From assembly GCA_030490835.1 (NCBI GenBank), contig CM059972.1:16717764-16781763 (forward strand): DNA of 64,000 nucleotides, given 5' to 3'. The translations under genes were made by a program, and so were the position numbers. A model generated the notes under the pieces. It saw only the letters and a program-made list of their open reading frames with translations, was not told the DNA's origin and did not search any database. Shown piece by piece: positions 34,011-44,133 of this stretch. Position 1 is the first letter of the stretch, and every line of letters starts with the position of its first letter. This DNA comes from Annona cherimola. Lineage: Eukaryota > Streptophyta > Magnoliopsida > Magnoliales > Annonaceae.

Positions 34011-34264
34011 CTATAAATATGAATGCTGGAATTTAGGAGTGGGTGGAGACTCACCAACTGAAATTGTATATCAGTATGTTGTGGACCTTTTTTGGTTATG
34101 CACTAGAATGCACTATAATACATTCTATCCAAACACACCATAGAATTTTCCATTCATTCACATTGTTCAGATCCCACACTCAACAGAATATGAAGCATGC
34201 TTAGAACAAATAACACTCTGTTCTGTGCAAAAAAATGATGAGCTTGACCAGCCAAACAGAGGAA

Positions 34265-34933
34265 ACCACCATGTGTTGATCAATTAATCAAGAAAAAGAA
34301 GCATTTGGCTCACATATAATTTAGAAAAAGCTGTGCGCGCAAGGGAACTGAGAGAAAAAAATTTAAATTGCAGGAAACACGAAAATCGACAGCCGTGGGG
34401 TCTCTCACCAAACGTCACAGCCAACAAAATAGGGGTTTTATCTCAGATAGGAGACATTACCGATGCGCCGAAAATGACAGATGGATGTTGCCGCAATTTG
34501 TAGGGGGAGCTTACGGATGCCTCTGATGACTGCAGCGGTGTCGGGGGAGTGGAAGGTCGATTAATCCTCCCCTTGGAAGACGAAGACAACTGTAACTTGC
34601 GCTGGCGAGCTCGGTTTTCGGCGGGTGGGGGAGATTGATTTCGTTTTCGCCTACGATTCGGTGTCGCCCGGGGCATAACCTCGACGGCGGCGCTGCTGAT
34701 GGTAGAGATGGGAAGAAGAGGCGTGAAAGGGGAAAGAGAAACCCTAGCGTCGATTTCGAGAACTCGCACAGGTCTTTCACTTGTACCCGATGAGTCTACC
34801 GTAGTACGCTGGGGACGACAGAGGACGGCAGACGACGACCGAATTTCTGAAATGACAGGTTTTTCTGACACCCCCCTTGTCAATGAAAAGTTTTACATGA
34901 TCTTACACGTTTTTGCCAATGCCAAACACACCC
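34265..34933 (-). mobile_element. Element C copy 2 (inverted), with the captured exon
   Basis: On the minus strand it starts GGGTGTGTTTGGCATTGGC at 34933. It is collinear with 18458-19192 of copy 1, including the shared exon, the sequence GGTGAGAGACCCCACGGCTG downstream of it, and TTGATCAACACATGGTGG near the end of homology. The other terminus was not found, so this copy may be truncated or interrupted. Confidence 0.6.
34443..34676 (-). pseudogene. Captured first exon of an unidentified host gene (copy 2)
   Basis: Starting at the ATG at 34676-34674: MPRATPNRRRKRNQSPPPAE, later SKGRINRPSTPPTPLQ and SSEASVSSPYKLRQ. A plausible splice donor (TCG|GTAATG) lies near 34463. It has 78 codons to the in-frame stop, which would be in the intron of a spliced message. 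Conservation of the reading frame between this and copy 1 shows that a real coding exon was captured, or that the element's own first exon is being maintained. No family recognised. Confidence 0.5.
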
Positions 34934-34946
34934 TATATTATATTAT

Positions 34947-35235
34947 GGGTGTATTTGGGAAGTTATAAAACTTTTGATGAAAAGTTTGTATGTAAAAATT
35001 GTTAAATCAGTAGAAAATGATGTGATATTGTAGGTATAATGATGAGGAGTAAAGAGAATAAATTTAAAATAAATAGGTTGGTTGTATTGGTAGTCGTGTA
35101 GAAATGATTGAAAATTAGGATTGTTGTATAGAAAGATGTGTAAAAAATAATTAAAAAAGAGTAGTTATGGAGAGTGAAAAATTTTAGATTAAAAAGTTTT
35201 AACCTGACAACTTTTACAAATTGACAAACATACCC
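34947..35235 (+). mobile_element. MITE family B, copy 4
   Basis: 289 bp, with ends GGGTGTATTTGGG and CAAACATACCC. It is inserted only 13 bp (TATATTATATTAT) from the terminus of element C copy 2. The interior aligns with the copies at 8410 and 17165. Confidence 0.75.
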
Positions 35236-35541
35236 TGTGATTCGATATCTTGGAGAACACTCCATTAAAAATTGCCAAAAGAAAATTTCAATACGTACAA
35301 AAGAAACCGACACTTTCGTATCATTAATATACATAGGGACGCCGATTGGGCGGAGCCGCCGGGTCCACTTAGAAATACAATCAAAATTTTGGAGGATAGA
35401 GAAAAAATTGAAAATGGATTGTCTTTCATCTATATAATCAATATGTAGACCGTTTATTAATTATTATTATTTCCATATAACTTCTTTTAAAAAGATTTAC
35501 ACGTAAATCAGGTATGAGTAGTCATCAGCGTACATTTACAC

Positions 35542-36793
35542 GGGTTTTTTACATTGTAATCCTGAATTTTGGACATTTGCATTTTAAACTCTCAAAACTT
35601 TGATTATTTTATATTTTAAACCCTTACTCATGACGGTATTAAAAATTGCTGTTAATCTGTGTGAAATATCATAAATACCCTTGAACGTTTGAAAAAACTA
35701 AATAAAAATTGGAAACCTTAGCTTTTGATTTTGCGAAACCTTCTTTTTTTCATTTTCTTCGTCAGTTCGTTATGTTATGAAGTGTGTAAAGCTTGGGAAA
35801 AAGTAACTAAGAGCATCATAATGAGAAATCTTCTCGGCAAACCAAGCTACTGACTTGCGCTGCCAACCACCATTCGATGTCCTTGCTGTAGTTGCCTTCT
35901 CTCACATCTCTAACCTCCTGGTCACCGACTCTTCTCTGCAGATACGTTTCTTCAATCCAAACAACAACATCAGCAGCCTTCATACTCATCCTTATCTCAG
36001 CCAAATGTGACAAATCCAAAGTTAAATATGCTCTCACCATCTCCCGCCTCATCAATAACGCTTCTGCATGGACCCTAGACCTGGAATCCTCCCTTTGTCC
36101 CCTCCTTCCAAATGGTCTCCCTGATCCAAATGCCCTCCAAATTTCTCTTCTTCTTTTGCTGGATCCTTCGCAATGCCTTCCCTCACGACGCCTCCTCCTT
36201 CTCCCATATGATTAACATTCATAGGTTGCTTTCACAGTCTCAACGCTGCTCGCAACTCCTCTCTGCCCACCACCCACTTCACTTCCACAATCGCCTTTGC
36301 AATACCCTCATCCGCGCCTATGCCCTGCTGGCCTCCTCCAACAGACCACCAAGCTCTTCTATTTGATGAAGGATCTCGATGCCGCCTCCTCCGTCTTCTC
36401 CTTCAACAACATCTTCTCCATCCTCCTCCACCAAGCTCTTCTATCACACCCACATGGTGAAGAAGCTCTACTAGAAATGTAGATGGAAGGGATTTTCCTT
36501 GACGTCTACATCCTTATCCTCGTCCTTGCACCTCTGTCAGTGGTGAGCAAGAGCAAGGCCCTCTCGCATCTCGCAAACGGGATTTCTTTCCACCATCTTA
36601 CGCTGCTTGTACCCAAGGCTATTGGCGTCATTTTGAAAATGCAAGTGTGCAAGCTACTAGAATTGATGGTCTCTTTAACTTCAAGGTTTAAAATGCAAAG
36701 AATAAGTTTCAAGGGTTTAAAATGCAAACGCCCTAACTTCAGAGTTTAAAATGCAAATAGGCAAAATTATAAGATTTAAAATGCGAAAAATCC
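35542..36793. mobile_element. Pack-MULE-like element carrying a PPR-gene fragment
   Basis: A 10-bp direct duplication ACATTTACAC flanks it at 35532-35541 and 36794-36803. The termini are inverted: the left reads GGGTTTTTTACATTGTAATC and the right, on the complement, GGATTTTTCGCATTTTAAAT. Both continue with sub-repeats of TTTGCATTTTAAAC. A 9-11-bp duplication is characteristic of Mutator-like elements. There is no transposase; the interior holds a fragment of a pentatricopeptide repeat gene. Confidence 0.75.
35890..36650 (+). pseudogene. PPR-protein gene fragment captured by the MULE
   Basis: Frames on the plus strand give CDKSKVKYALTISRLINN with WTLDLESSLCPLLP, then ILRNAFPHDASSFSHMINIH, then LLASSNRPP and DLDAASSVFSFNNI. 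These resemble the N-terminal leader and first repeats of plant P-class pentatricopeptide repeat proteins, which bind organellar RNA. The frame changes several times and stops occur, so it is a pseudogene. No intron is evident, which is normal for PPR genes. I base the family on motif resemblance only. Confidence 0.5.
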
Positions 36794-37389
36794 ACATTTA
36801 CACTATCGACATATGTGTACGTATGATGCTTATTTTCATAAAAATTTCATCCATATTTTCAATCAGATAATTTATGATAATATGATATTTCTGCTACTTA
36901 TATTAATTTTAAAATAGATATTTTCGCATTTTTAATCCTTTAGGACTCATGTAAGTAATTAATCACTTTGATCTTTCATTCACGATATTAAATAAGTATA
37001 ATACAAGAGAAGATTTAGATATTAATATTATCTAATTCCTATTGACCAGTGATGTGGGTCCTGCAATGTAGGTTACACTGAAGTTTTATGCGTAACCCAC
37101 AACTAAAAGCATGGGACCACCTTTTTTTGATGGAATTAAAATCCCACTGAGTCAAACTGATTATACATTTTTTAACATCATTAATTTGTTTTTCCATGGA
37201 GCATGAAGTAGAACTCATGCACCTTAATCATCCCCGTATTTTGCCACATACGTGGGTTCGGTCCTCCAAGGCCTGTTAGAGCTCTCTTCAACCTGCTCAT
37301 GGCTAGAACGAGAGAATATTTGGTGGACCATATTACTTAAAAAAATATTATTCTAGGTATAAATTATGAAAAATGTTTATAATTGTTTA
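36794..37389. other. AT-rich spacer with a MITE family A end fragment
   Basis: No gene. About 37048-37090 (GTGGGTCCTGCAATGTAGG then TTACACTGAAG) resembles the right end of MITE family A. The large MULE starts immediately after. Confidence 0.4.
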
Positions 37390-37398
37390 CATATATAT

Positions 37399-38130
37399 GA
37401 ATTGTGATCTTTTCCGACCGGTCGTTCGGTCGCCCTTCCTCCGACCTGCCCTCGCAGCCGTCCGATCGGGAGCGCCTAATTTCATCCGTTGGATCGGCAG
37501 GGGTGCAGGCCTGCGCGGAGTCAGGCGCATTCAATGCTGGGAAAAATCGGGTCAGCCCCTGTCAGTGGGAAAAATTGCCCAGGGGCAACCGCCTCTCTCT
37601 CTCTCTCTCCCTCCCTCCCTCCCTCCCTCCCGCTCGGTCTCTCTCCCTTGCCACTTTCTCTACTGGTCAGTTCCTCCCTCCCGCTCCCTCGATCTACCCC
37701 ATTGCTACCTGCTGGTCTCGCACCTCTCTCCCCCACGCTCGGTCTCTCTCCCTTGCCACCCGGTCTCTCTCTCTTGCCACTCTCTCTCCCCACGCTCGGT
37801 TCCTCTCTCCTTTCTCATCTTCGATAGCGGCATTCTTCGCCCCAACACCGGCAGCGGCACCCTCCACCTCGGCAGCGATCCCGATCTCTCCTGCTCCCGA
37901 TCTCCGGCATTCTCCACCCCAACACCGGTGGCGGCACCCTCTACCAGGGCAGCGATCCCGATCTTCCATATCTCCCCTGCTCCGACAGCGGCGTTCTCCG
38001 CCCCAGGTAATTAGATTATGTCTAAAGTATCTGCTCTCTTTGCTATCTGCTCTCTCTGCTAATTTTTCCGGCTTCCTAGTTCTGCTCTCTGCTTATTTTT
38101 CTGGCTTAGAATCTGCTCCAAATTTTCTGC
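37399..38130 (+). repeat. Left terminal inverted repeat of the Pack-MULE
   Basis: GC-rich and CT-repeat-rich. It includes GGTCGTTCGGTCGCCCTTCC, CTCTCTCTCTCC tracts and ends past CCGCCCCAG|GTAATTAG, a consensus splice donor at 38006/38007. The same donor occurs in the right repeat at 43303/43302 (minus strand). Each repeat could therefore supply a promoter and an untranslated first exon directed inward. Long open frames here (up to 259 codons, three frames) are by-products of the CT-rich composition. Confidence 0.8.
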
Positions 38131-38409
38131 CCCAGCACCCATCCCAATCTCCCTTGCTCCCGATTTCTCTCTATTGCTGCTGATCTCCTGCTCTCGATTT
38201 CTATCGCCTGCATCTCTCTCGTCTACCCCCGCTCGGTCTCTCTCCCTTGCCACTCTCTCTACTGGTCGGTTCCTCCCTCTCGCTCGGGCTGTTAGTGCTG
38301 GATCCAACGGGTTCCGTAAGCATACATTTATTTGTTCGCATCCTCGCAACTATACATTTCTTTGTGAAAACGTTGCAAGTCTTCATTGATTTCTTCTTTT
38401 CTTTTGCAG

Positions 38410-39795
38410 TGAAGAAGACTATGATCTGTGCAGAGTTTGTTACGTAAAAATGGAAAATGCAACTGATTATACTAGGATTGACCGAGCTAGTTATCAATCT
38501 CTAAGATCTCGCATCCCTATATGGTATTTTCTTCAAATTTTTCTCGCTTCTGCTTGCTTTGTGTGACACCCTAATTTAGTTTTACGTCAGTTAATAAAAT
38601 TTTTTGGTGTGGGACAAACTACTCCATGACCCACTAGCACATTTAAGTCAAACCTGTTGAATGAGACCATTGATTTCAAAGTTAGAAAGTCGGTTTATCT
38701 TACATGTGAATGTCATGGATGGAACTTTGATGCCTCCGGGAGCCCATTTTACAAAGGTATGGAGAATGCGTAAGGATGGTACTGCTGCTTGGCTATGTGG
38801 CACAAAACTTGTGTATATGAGTGGTGACCATTGGCAAACAGAGATTCTGTTAATTTGGAGGTGAGTATTGTTGATGGATTCTCTCTGTTGTTGTTCTTTT
38901 TTCTGCATAGTTGATTTTAATACGTGGAAATGAGCTGCAGTTCTTCATAATTTTGTGAACTTCTCTCAATTGTCTGTGATCTTTATTAAAGACTCCTCAA
39001 AACTTGTTGTCATGATTGCGTTGGTTTTTCATTCATGTATGTCACTGTTCTTAATGAATGGGTGGGTTGCTGCAGCGAGTACCTAAATAACTGTCCATGT
39101 TTTGTTGGAAAATGCCTACAATTCTTTGTAATGGTGCATCATCCTCTCCTTTGGGGTGATCCAATTAATTGCCTAACTTTTCTAGCTGAGATTAATATGG
39201 TAGCTCCTTGCAAAATAATAATGCGAGGCTCCCTTAGATTGTTAACTAGTTAGTTTGGCCTTTTTTCTCTGATACCATGGGTGTGCTTTGGATCACAGTT
39301 TGTTTATTTTCTGTAGTACTGATAAAAGCCATGGTTGTTTCCCTTTTTTCTTTTCTTTTTTTTAGGAAAAAAATACTAATAGAATTTATCTATATTGGGA
39401 TATTCAGATACCAGAGAGTGGTTACCCTATGGGTGGAGAACTTGATATTGCAGTTGATTTTACGGCACTAATGAAGCCTAGACAGTACACGTTCTTTTCG
39501 GAGGATGGCATCACCTTCAGGTCAGAGGTTTGGCCAATGTGTGTGGGTTGTTATCCAGGTTTGTGCTCATATTTTTGTTACGGATGTGCCTTTTCTACTC
39601 AATTTAATCGTCATTTGTGCTTTCACTTTTGGTTTGAGGATGCACCTATTTGGTTCATCTACTTAACCTCTGTTGTATTTCTTAGGTTTGCATGTGGAGA
39701 GTCCTCTCGATGAGTTTGCCTCAAGCAATCTTGCAACTTTAAAATTAAACCAGCCTCTTAAAAGTAGCAAGATTAATAGGATGGAACTATTTTAA
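38410..39795 (+). pseudogene. NBR1-type selective autophagy receptor fragment (ZZ end plus FW/NBR1 domain)
   Basis: NBR1 is a cargo receptor that links ubiquitinated aggregates to ATG8 on autophagosomes. Exon a (38410-38523) encodes DYDLCRVCYVKMENATDY with TRIDRASY, the second half of the ZZ zinc finger. Exon b (about 38655-38860) gives LESRFILHVNVMDGT, then FTKVWRMRKDGTAAWLCGT and GDHW, the start of the four-tryptophan NBR1 domain. Exon c (39408-39558) gives IPESGYPMGGELDIAVDFTA, then KPRQYTFF. Exon d (39686-39795) gives LHVESPLDEFASSN and ends at TAA. Exons a, c and d have AG acceptors and exons a-c have GT donors; the exon b acceptor is uncertain. At the end of exon b an apparent 2-nt insertion (CAAACAGAG) shifts the frame relative to DSVNLE|IP. 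The PB1, first ZZ half and UBA domains are missing. It is a captured, broken genomic fragment with introns retained. Confidence 0.85.
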
Positions 39796-39929
39796 AATTT
39801 CAATTGCCATGATTTTGTTCTCATGCATAGTGGATGGAACTGCTTGTGCAATTGCATTTATTAAGTGCAGTTTTCAATCCTTGACATTATATTAACTGTG
39901 CAGGATGAAACGAGACATGTCATTGCTGA

Positions 39930-40105
39930 CTGTGAGGACTTGCAGTTCTTTTTAGTCGAGGAAGATTACAAACTTTGCTTAAAGGCCTGAAGCAGAATCT
40001 CAAAGCAATAAAGAGGTCTAACTATGAGGACTTGCTTTTCTTTTTCGTCGAGGAGGAAGGTGACCACCTTTGCCTAAAGGCCTCAAGCAGAATCTCAAAG
40101 CAAGT
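39930..40105 (+). repeat. 92-bp-period direct duplication inside the Pack-MULE
   Basis: Two copies (from about 39931 and 40023) share GAGGACTTGC, TTCTTTTT.GTCGAGGA and GCAGAATCTCAAAGCAA with several substitutions. The second lies in an open frame (39975-40268, 97 codons) of unknown identity, and the first is interrupted by a TGA. It follows the NBR1 exons but resembles no NBR1 domain I know. Confidence 0.7.
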
Positions 40106-41006
40106 TGTTGCTAGTAAAGGAAAGCTTAAAGGAGGGCGAGTTGTTGCTATTAAGGTTCGTTCATCAGAGCAAAAGCTGTACAAGGAACAGGTTATCTATG
40201 AATCCACAGGTCGACAAGTAAAAGCTGTACAACTTCGTTGCCAATTTCATGAAAACTTTGCCCTTTAAAATCAATATAATTCCAATAGAAAAATGTAGAT
40301 GAGGTTGTTGGATTGATAATTCTGTAATCTGAAAAACCACAGAGCTTGGCCTATCCACAGTGGCATTTCTCAACTCCTTGTAAGTGTAAATATTATAATT
40401 TGGGATATTTGGAAGATCTGAAAGCATATTAAGTCAAATACGGTTCAATTAATGGATCAGAAATATAATTCATTAATGATTAGAAGTATGGACAAGGCAA
40501 AAATAGCTAATCCTCCATTCCAACTCTCAGTTTGTTATAAGATCCACCATTGAGCCTTCCAAAATTTCTACACCATTTAATTGGGGTCTAGGCACATAGT
40601 TTAATCCATAATAAGCGGAGAACTGAAGCAAATTCCTTCCACAATGGAGCATCCAAAGCAAACAAACCATGAGATTCGGAGAGAGGGAAAGGTGGGAAAG
40701 AGAAGTGTCGATCTCCATCTCACACCTAATTGCAGAGCTGCTGGTGATTGAGATGCTTGGAAAACCACACTACTAGAACAGTTATTGAACACTTATTGAA
40801 AATAAACCTGTCCAGTCATTCAGTCATTCAGCCTTGTAAGTTTTATCAATGAGAAGCATAGATCATAGAAAATAATGAGGTAGAAAGAGAAAAACCAACC
40901 ACATTGATGACCTTAAACGATGAAATATGACATTACGACATGCTAAAAGTTAAGAACAAAAACTATGACAAGATCATCAAGTCGTTCCACAAGTGTGCTT
41001 CTATAA

Positions 41007-41318
41007 TTAGTTTACAATACCTTGCAAATAAAAGTTAATAAAAATAACTATGACAACTAAAGTAATAACAAGCATCATAGCTCTCTTCAAGTTGAGTATC
41101 TCTCTGTCTCTCTTTTCGAATGCCTTGTTGATTTCTACGTCCTTTATGACAATGATTTCCTTCAACTGTTGGATTTCACCTTTCAGTTCGTCCGCTGAGA
41201 ACTTCTGGATTTGCTTTAGTTCATTGATTTCTACAATCTGGATCTCCCGCAAATTAGTAACGCAGTGGACCACCTCTCCAATATCTGCCACAATATCATC
41301 ATGGTTGAAGGGAAGCAT
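41007..41318 (-). CDS. Small coiled-coil protein with C-terminal membrane anchor, in the Pack-MULE
   Basis: 104 codons including the stop, on the minus strand. Residues ~20-80 are rich in E, K, I and L with heptad-like spacing (for example LKGEIQQLKEIIVIKDVEIN). This is followed near the C-terminus by MLVITLVVIVIFINFYL, a single hydrophobic segment typical of a tail-anchored protein. The right terminal repeat would supply an upstream untranslated exon with a splice donor at 43303. Proteins of the GRF-zinc-finger group end with a coiled coil and membrane segment of this general form, but no zinc finger is visible here. Identity unknown; it may be another captured exon. Confidence 0.4.
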   Translation of the reverse strand: MLPFNHDDIVADIGEVVHCVTNLREIQIVEINELKQIQKFSADELKGEIQQLKEIIVIKDVEINKAFEKRDREILNLKRAMMLVITLVVIVIFINFYLQGIVN

Positions 41319-43190
41319 AATATTAAATGCAAACCACTATGAGAAGTCAACAATGTATACAATGTGGGTAAGAATATAATTAAGGTAACAATCTAAACAA
41401 TGTGGCGAAGAATATAATTATGAATAAAATGTCATGCAAATGCTAAGTCGAAATTATATCATAAAACAAGAAAAATAGTGAAAAACAATGTCATGCAAAT
41501 GCTGAGAAGATTGTGCCTCAATTGTAGCTAAGGAGACTAGAGTCGAATTAGGATATAAGTATACTGTCAGATAAGATTACAATATATAATTCCTATTCTA
41601 ACTAATGCAAATCTGATGAAAGTGTACATACTAGGCAAGTCCCAAAATTTGCTTGACAGTTAGTTAACAATAACAATATGAAAATGGATATAAGCATGTC
41701 AAGACAATATATTCTAGTAAGAAGAAATTTTGTTAACAAAATAAATTATGTAAATTGAGAACTGTTTGTACGGGGCAAAGGAACTTGCCTCGAATGATGA
41801 AATCAAGCAAATGCAAGCTTCAATAGCCTTCCTTCCGCAGGCAACCTAAAAATAGTCATTACAAATATTAGATGGATTTAGCAAAAGAGGAGAGAATTGC
41901 AGTACCAATGCGTGAAATATAACTAATAAGCTGGATTTGGTTGGAAGCTGGAAAGAGATACATTTAGTCAACAAGCATTGGTAGTGTTTGTTGGGGCTAG
42001 GACTAGTAGCCTTTTGTTATACATGGTGAGCATTATGCTCAGTTTTGGCTGCTGCAATGGGCTAAAATTAGAAATGTTTTGCATAATGCGCTTTATTTCC
42101 AGAAAGAGCAGAACTAAGATGATAAAATCACAAAAACCAGGATGATCTAAAACAAATTACCGACTCTTAAAAGAGCAGAACTAAGACGATGTGAATCAGC
42201 CTTTCTGACTAATAAATTCCCTGTCTGCTGCTAATGAGAATAGAATGCTGTGATGGGATTATTCTCTTTGGCAGCTTGATCCCATCAATTTTCAATGAAA
42301 GGGTGGGTTTGGATTCCACTGGACAATTTGAAATCTGCATGTGTTAAGCATCAAGCTTTATTGAAAAAGGGAAGGCCCTATACCATAGGTATCTAACTGT
42401 TGTAGAGAAATTGCTCGCTCTTTGTTACTACAATCTGCTTCCATTGTGGTCGATAGAGTTTTTATTTGGATTCGATTGCTTGTCATTTAGTGGTGGGAAT
42501 TATTTTTCTAGAGGCGATGCTGGATTGTGTGGCTGCCCTTTGTGATTTCTTGTGTTTGGAAGATATATAGAGGTCTTGCATGAACCTAGTTGGAAAAACT
42601 ATGCTCGGCCAATCGACGCTATAGGAGATAGGATGTCAGAATGGGGGTAGTTGCTAATGTCCGAATAGGAGTGTTGGTGATTCAATGCGGAAGGGGCCTG
42701 AATAGAGGATGAACAATTAAGTTCTTGGGCGGAGTCTCTATGGTTTTTCAGTGGATTTGGAGATGCCAGATGACGCAGGTGGATTTCATCAAGGTTGGCC
42801 GTAGCTGCGATTGATTGGATTGTTGATGCCAGCAGGTTGCGATTTCATGGAGAAATTGTTTACTTGCTTGATCTGCTCGTAGCCGGCAACATTTTGCTTT
42901 CTAATGTGTAAGGTCGTCCGATTCAAGGGAAAATTGCTGCGAGCGTTGGGTTGAAATCATACAGAAATCATACAAGCTCATCTTTATCAAAGTCTTAAAA
43001 GAACAAAAAGAGCAGATTCTAAGCCGAAAAAATAAGCGAAGAGCAGAACTAGGACGTCGGAAAAATTAGCAGAGAGAGCAAATACCTTAGACGTAAAGTA
43101 ATTGCCTAGACATACGAGAGCAGAACTAAGATAATGAAGCCGGAAAAAGGAGCAAAAAGACCAGATACCTTAGCTGGAAAAATGAGCAGA
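41319..43190. other. Pack-MULE right interior, no gene recognised
   Basis: Mixed composition. Possible short exons on the minus strand (such as 41850-41792) cannot be supported. Segments near 43150-43260 repeat parts of the inner terminal repeat (GCAGAACTAGGA and AAAATTAGCAGAGAGAGCA recur two or three times). Confidence 0.4.
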
Positions 43191-43199
43191 GATGGGAAA

Positions 43200-43903
43200 A
43201 TTTTTTGGAGTAGATTCTAAGCCAAAAAAATAAGCGGAGAGCAGAACTAGGAAGCAGAAAAATTAGCAGAGAGAGCAGATACCTTAGACGTAATCTAATT
43301 ACCTGGGGCGGAGAACGCTGCTGTCGGAGCAGGGGAGATAGGGAAGATCGGGATCGCTGCCTGGGTAGAGGGTGCCACCGCTGGTGCTGGGGTGGAGAAT
43401 GCCGGAGATCGGGAGCAGGAGAGATCGGGATCGCTGCCGAGGTGGAGGGTGCCGCTGCCGGTGCTGGGGCGGAGAATGACGCTGTCGAAGATGAGGAAGT
43501 AGAGAGGAACCGAGCATGGGGAGAGAGAGTGGCAAGAGAGAGAGACCGGGTGGCAAGGGAGAGAGACCGAGCGGGGGGGAGAGGTGCGGGACCAGCAGGC
43601 AGCAATGGGGTAGATCGAGGGGTGCGGGAGGGAGCGGGAGGGAGGAACTGACCAGTAGAGAGAGTGGCAAGGGAGAGAGACCGAGCGAGAGAGAGAGAGA
43701 GAGAGAGAGGCGGGTGCCCCTGGGCAATTTTTCTCACTGACAGGGGTTGGCCCGATTTTTCCCAGCATTGAATGCGCCTGACTCCGCGCAGGCCTGCACC
43801 CCTGCCGATCCAACGGATGAAATTAGGCGCACCCGATCGGACGGCTGCAAAGGCGGGTCGGAGGAAGGGCGACCGAACGACCGGTCGGAAAAGATCACAG
43901 TTC
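43200..43903 (-). repeat. Right terminal inverted repeat of the Pack-MULE
   Basis: The reverse complement aligns with 37399-38130 through GGTCGTTCGGTCGCCCTTCC, GCCTGCGCGGAGTCAGGCGC, the CT-rich tracts and the CCGCCCCAG|GTAATTAG donor. The arms are highly similar but not identical (for example differences in the CT tracts and in GTCTAAGGTATC versus GTCTAAAGTATC). Confidence 0.82.
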
Positions 43904-44133
43904 CATATATATATTAAAATGTTATAATACTTTACATAATTATTTATTCACTTAGAAATGATATTCTGAATAGTTTAAATGTTGAAAATATAGTTTTGAA
44001 ATTGATATAAATTAAAGATTTTTATTATATTTTTTACAGTAAAATTTTTATTACATTGATTTTAAACATTTTTAAAAAGGTCGTCATGCATATGTTTTTG
44101 TAGAATGAAAATTTGATTTTCTAATCAATAAAT
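43904..44133 (+). mobile_element. MITE family A fragment, right flank of the Pack-MULE
   Basis: It begins within the CACATATTAAAATG block of the family (reading CATATATATATTAAAATG) and continues through ACTTTACATAATTATTTATT and AGTTTAAATGTTGAAAATA. The left part of the MITE is missing next to the MULE. Confidence 0.55.

Larger units (their letters stand above)
37399..43903. mobile_element. Pack-MULE with ~0.7-kb terminal inverted repeats carrying NBR1 exons
   Basis: 6505 bp. The left terminus GAATTGTGATCTTTTCCGAC is matched on the complement at 43903 by GAACTGTGATCTTTTCCGAC. The inverted repeats continue for ~730 bp (to about 38130 and 43200). A 9-bp direct duplication CATATATAT occurs at 37390-37398 and 43904-43912. 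This is the Mutator-like signature. No transposase was found. The left half contains exons of an NBR1-type autophagy receptor on the plus strand; the right half has a minus-strand open frame (41318-41007). The right flank is a MITE family A fragment, so the element landed in an older MITE. Confidence 0.85.

Noticed and set aside
26900..34933. One single large PIF/Harbinger element spanning 27-34.9 kb, ending at the element C terminus
   Set aside because: The GGGTGTGTTTGG terminus at 34933 is suggestive, but I found no matching inverted end on the left, and the intervening LINE and copied exon argue for separate insertions.
37404..38183. Long overlapping open frames (up to 259 codons) in the left MULE repeat, mirrored at 43126-43813
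   Set aside because: They occur in several frames at once, are Ser/Pro/Leu-rich because of CT tracts, and are part of terminal inverted repeats. No protein family is visible.
39975..40268. Continuation of NBR1 (UBA domain) after exon d
   Set aside because: The translation of the duplicated segment has no resemblance to UBA or PB1 domains.
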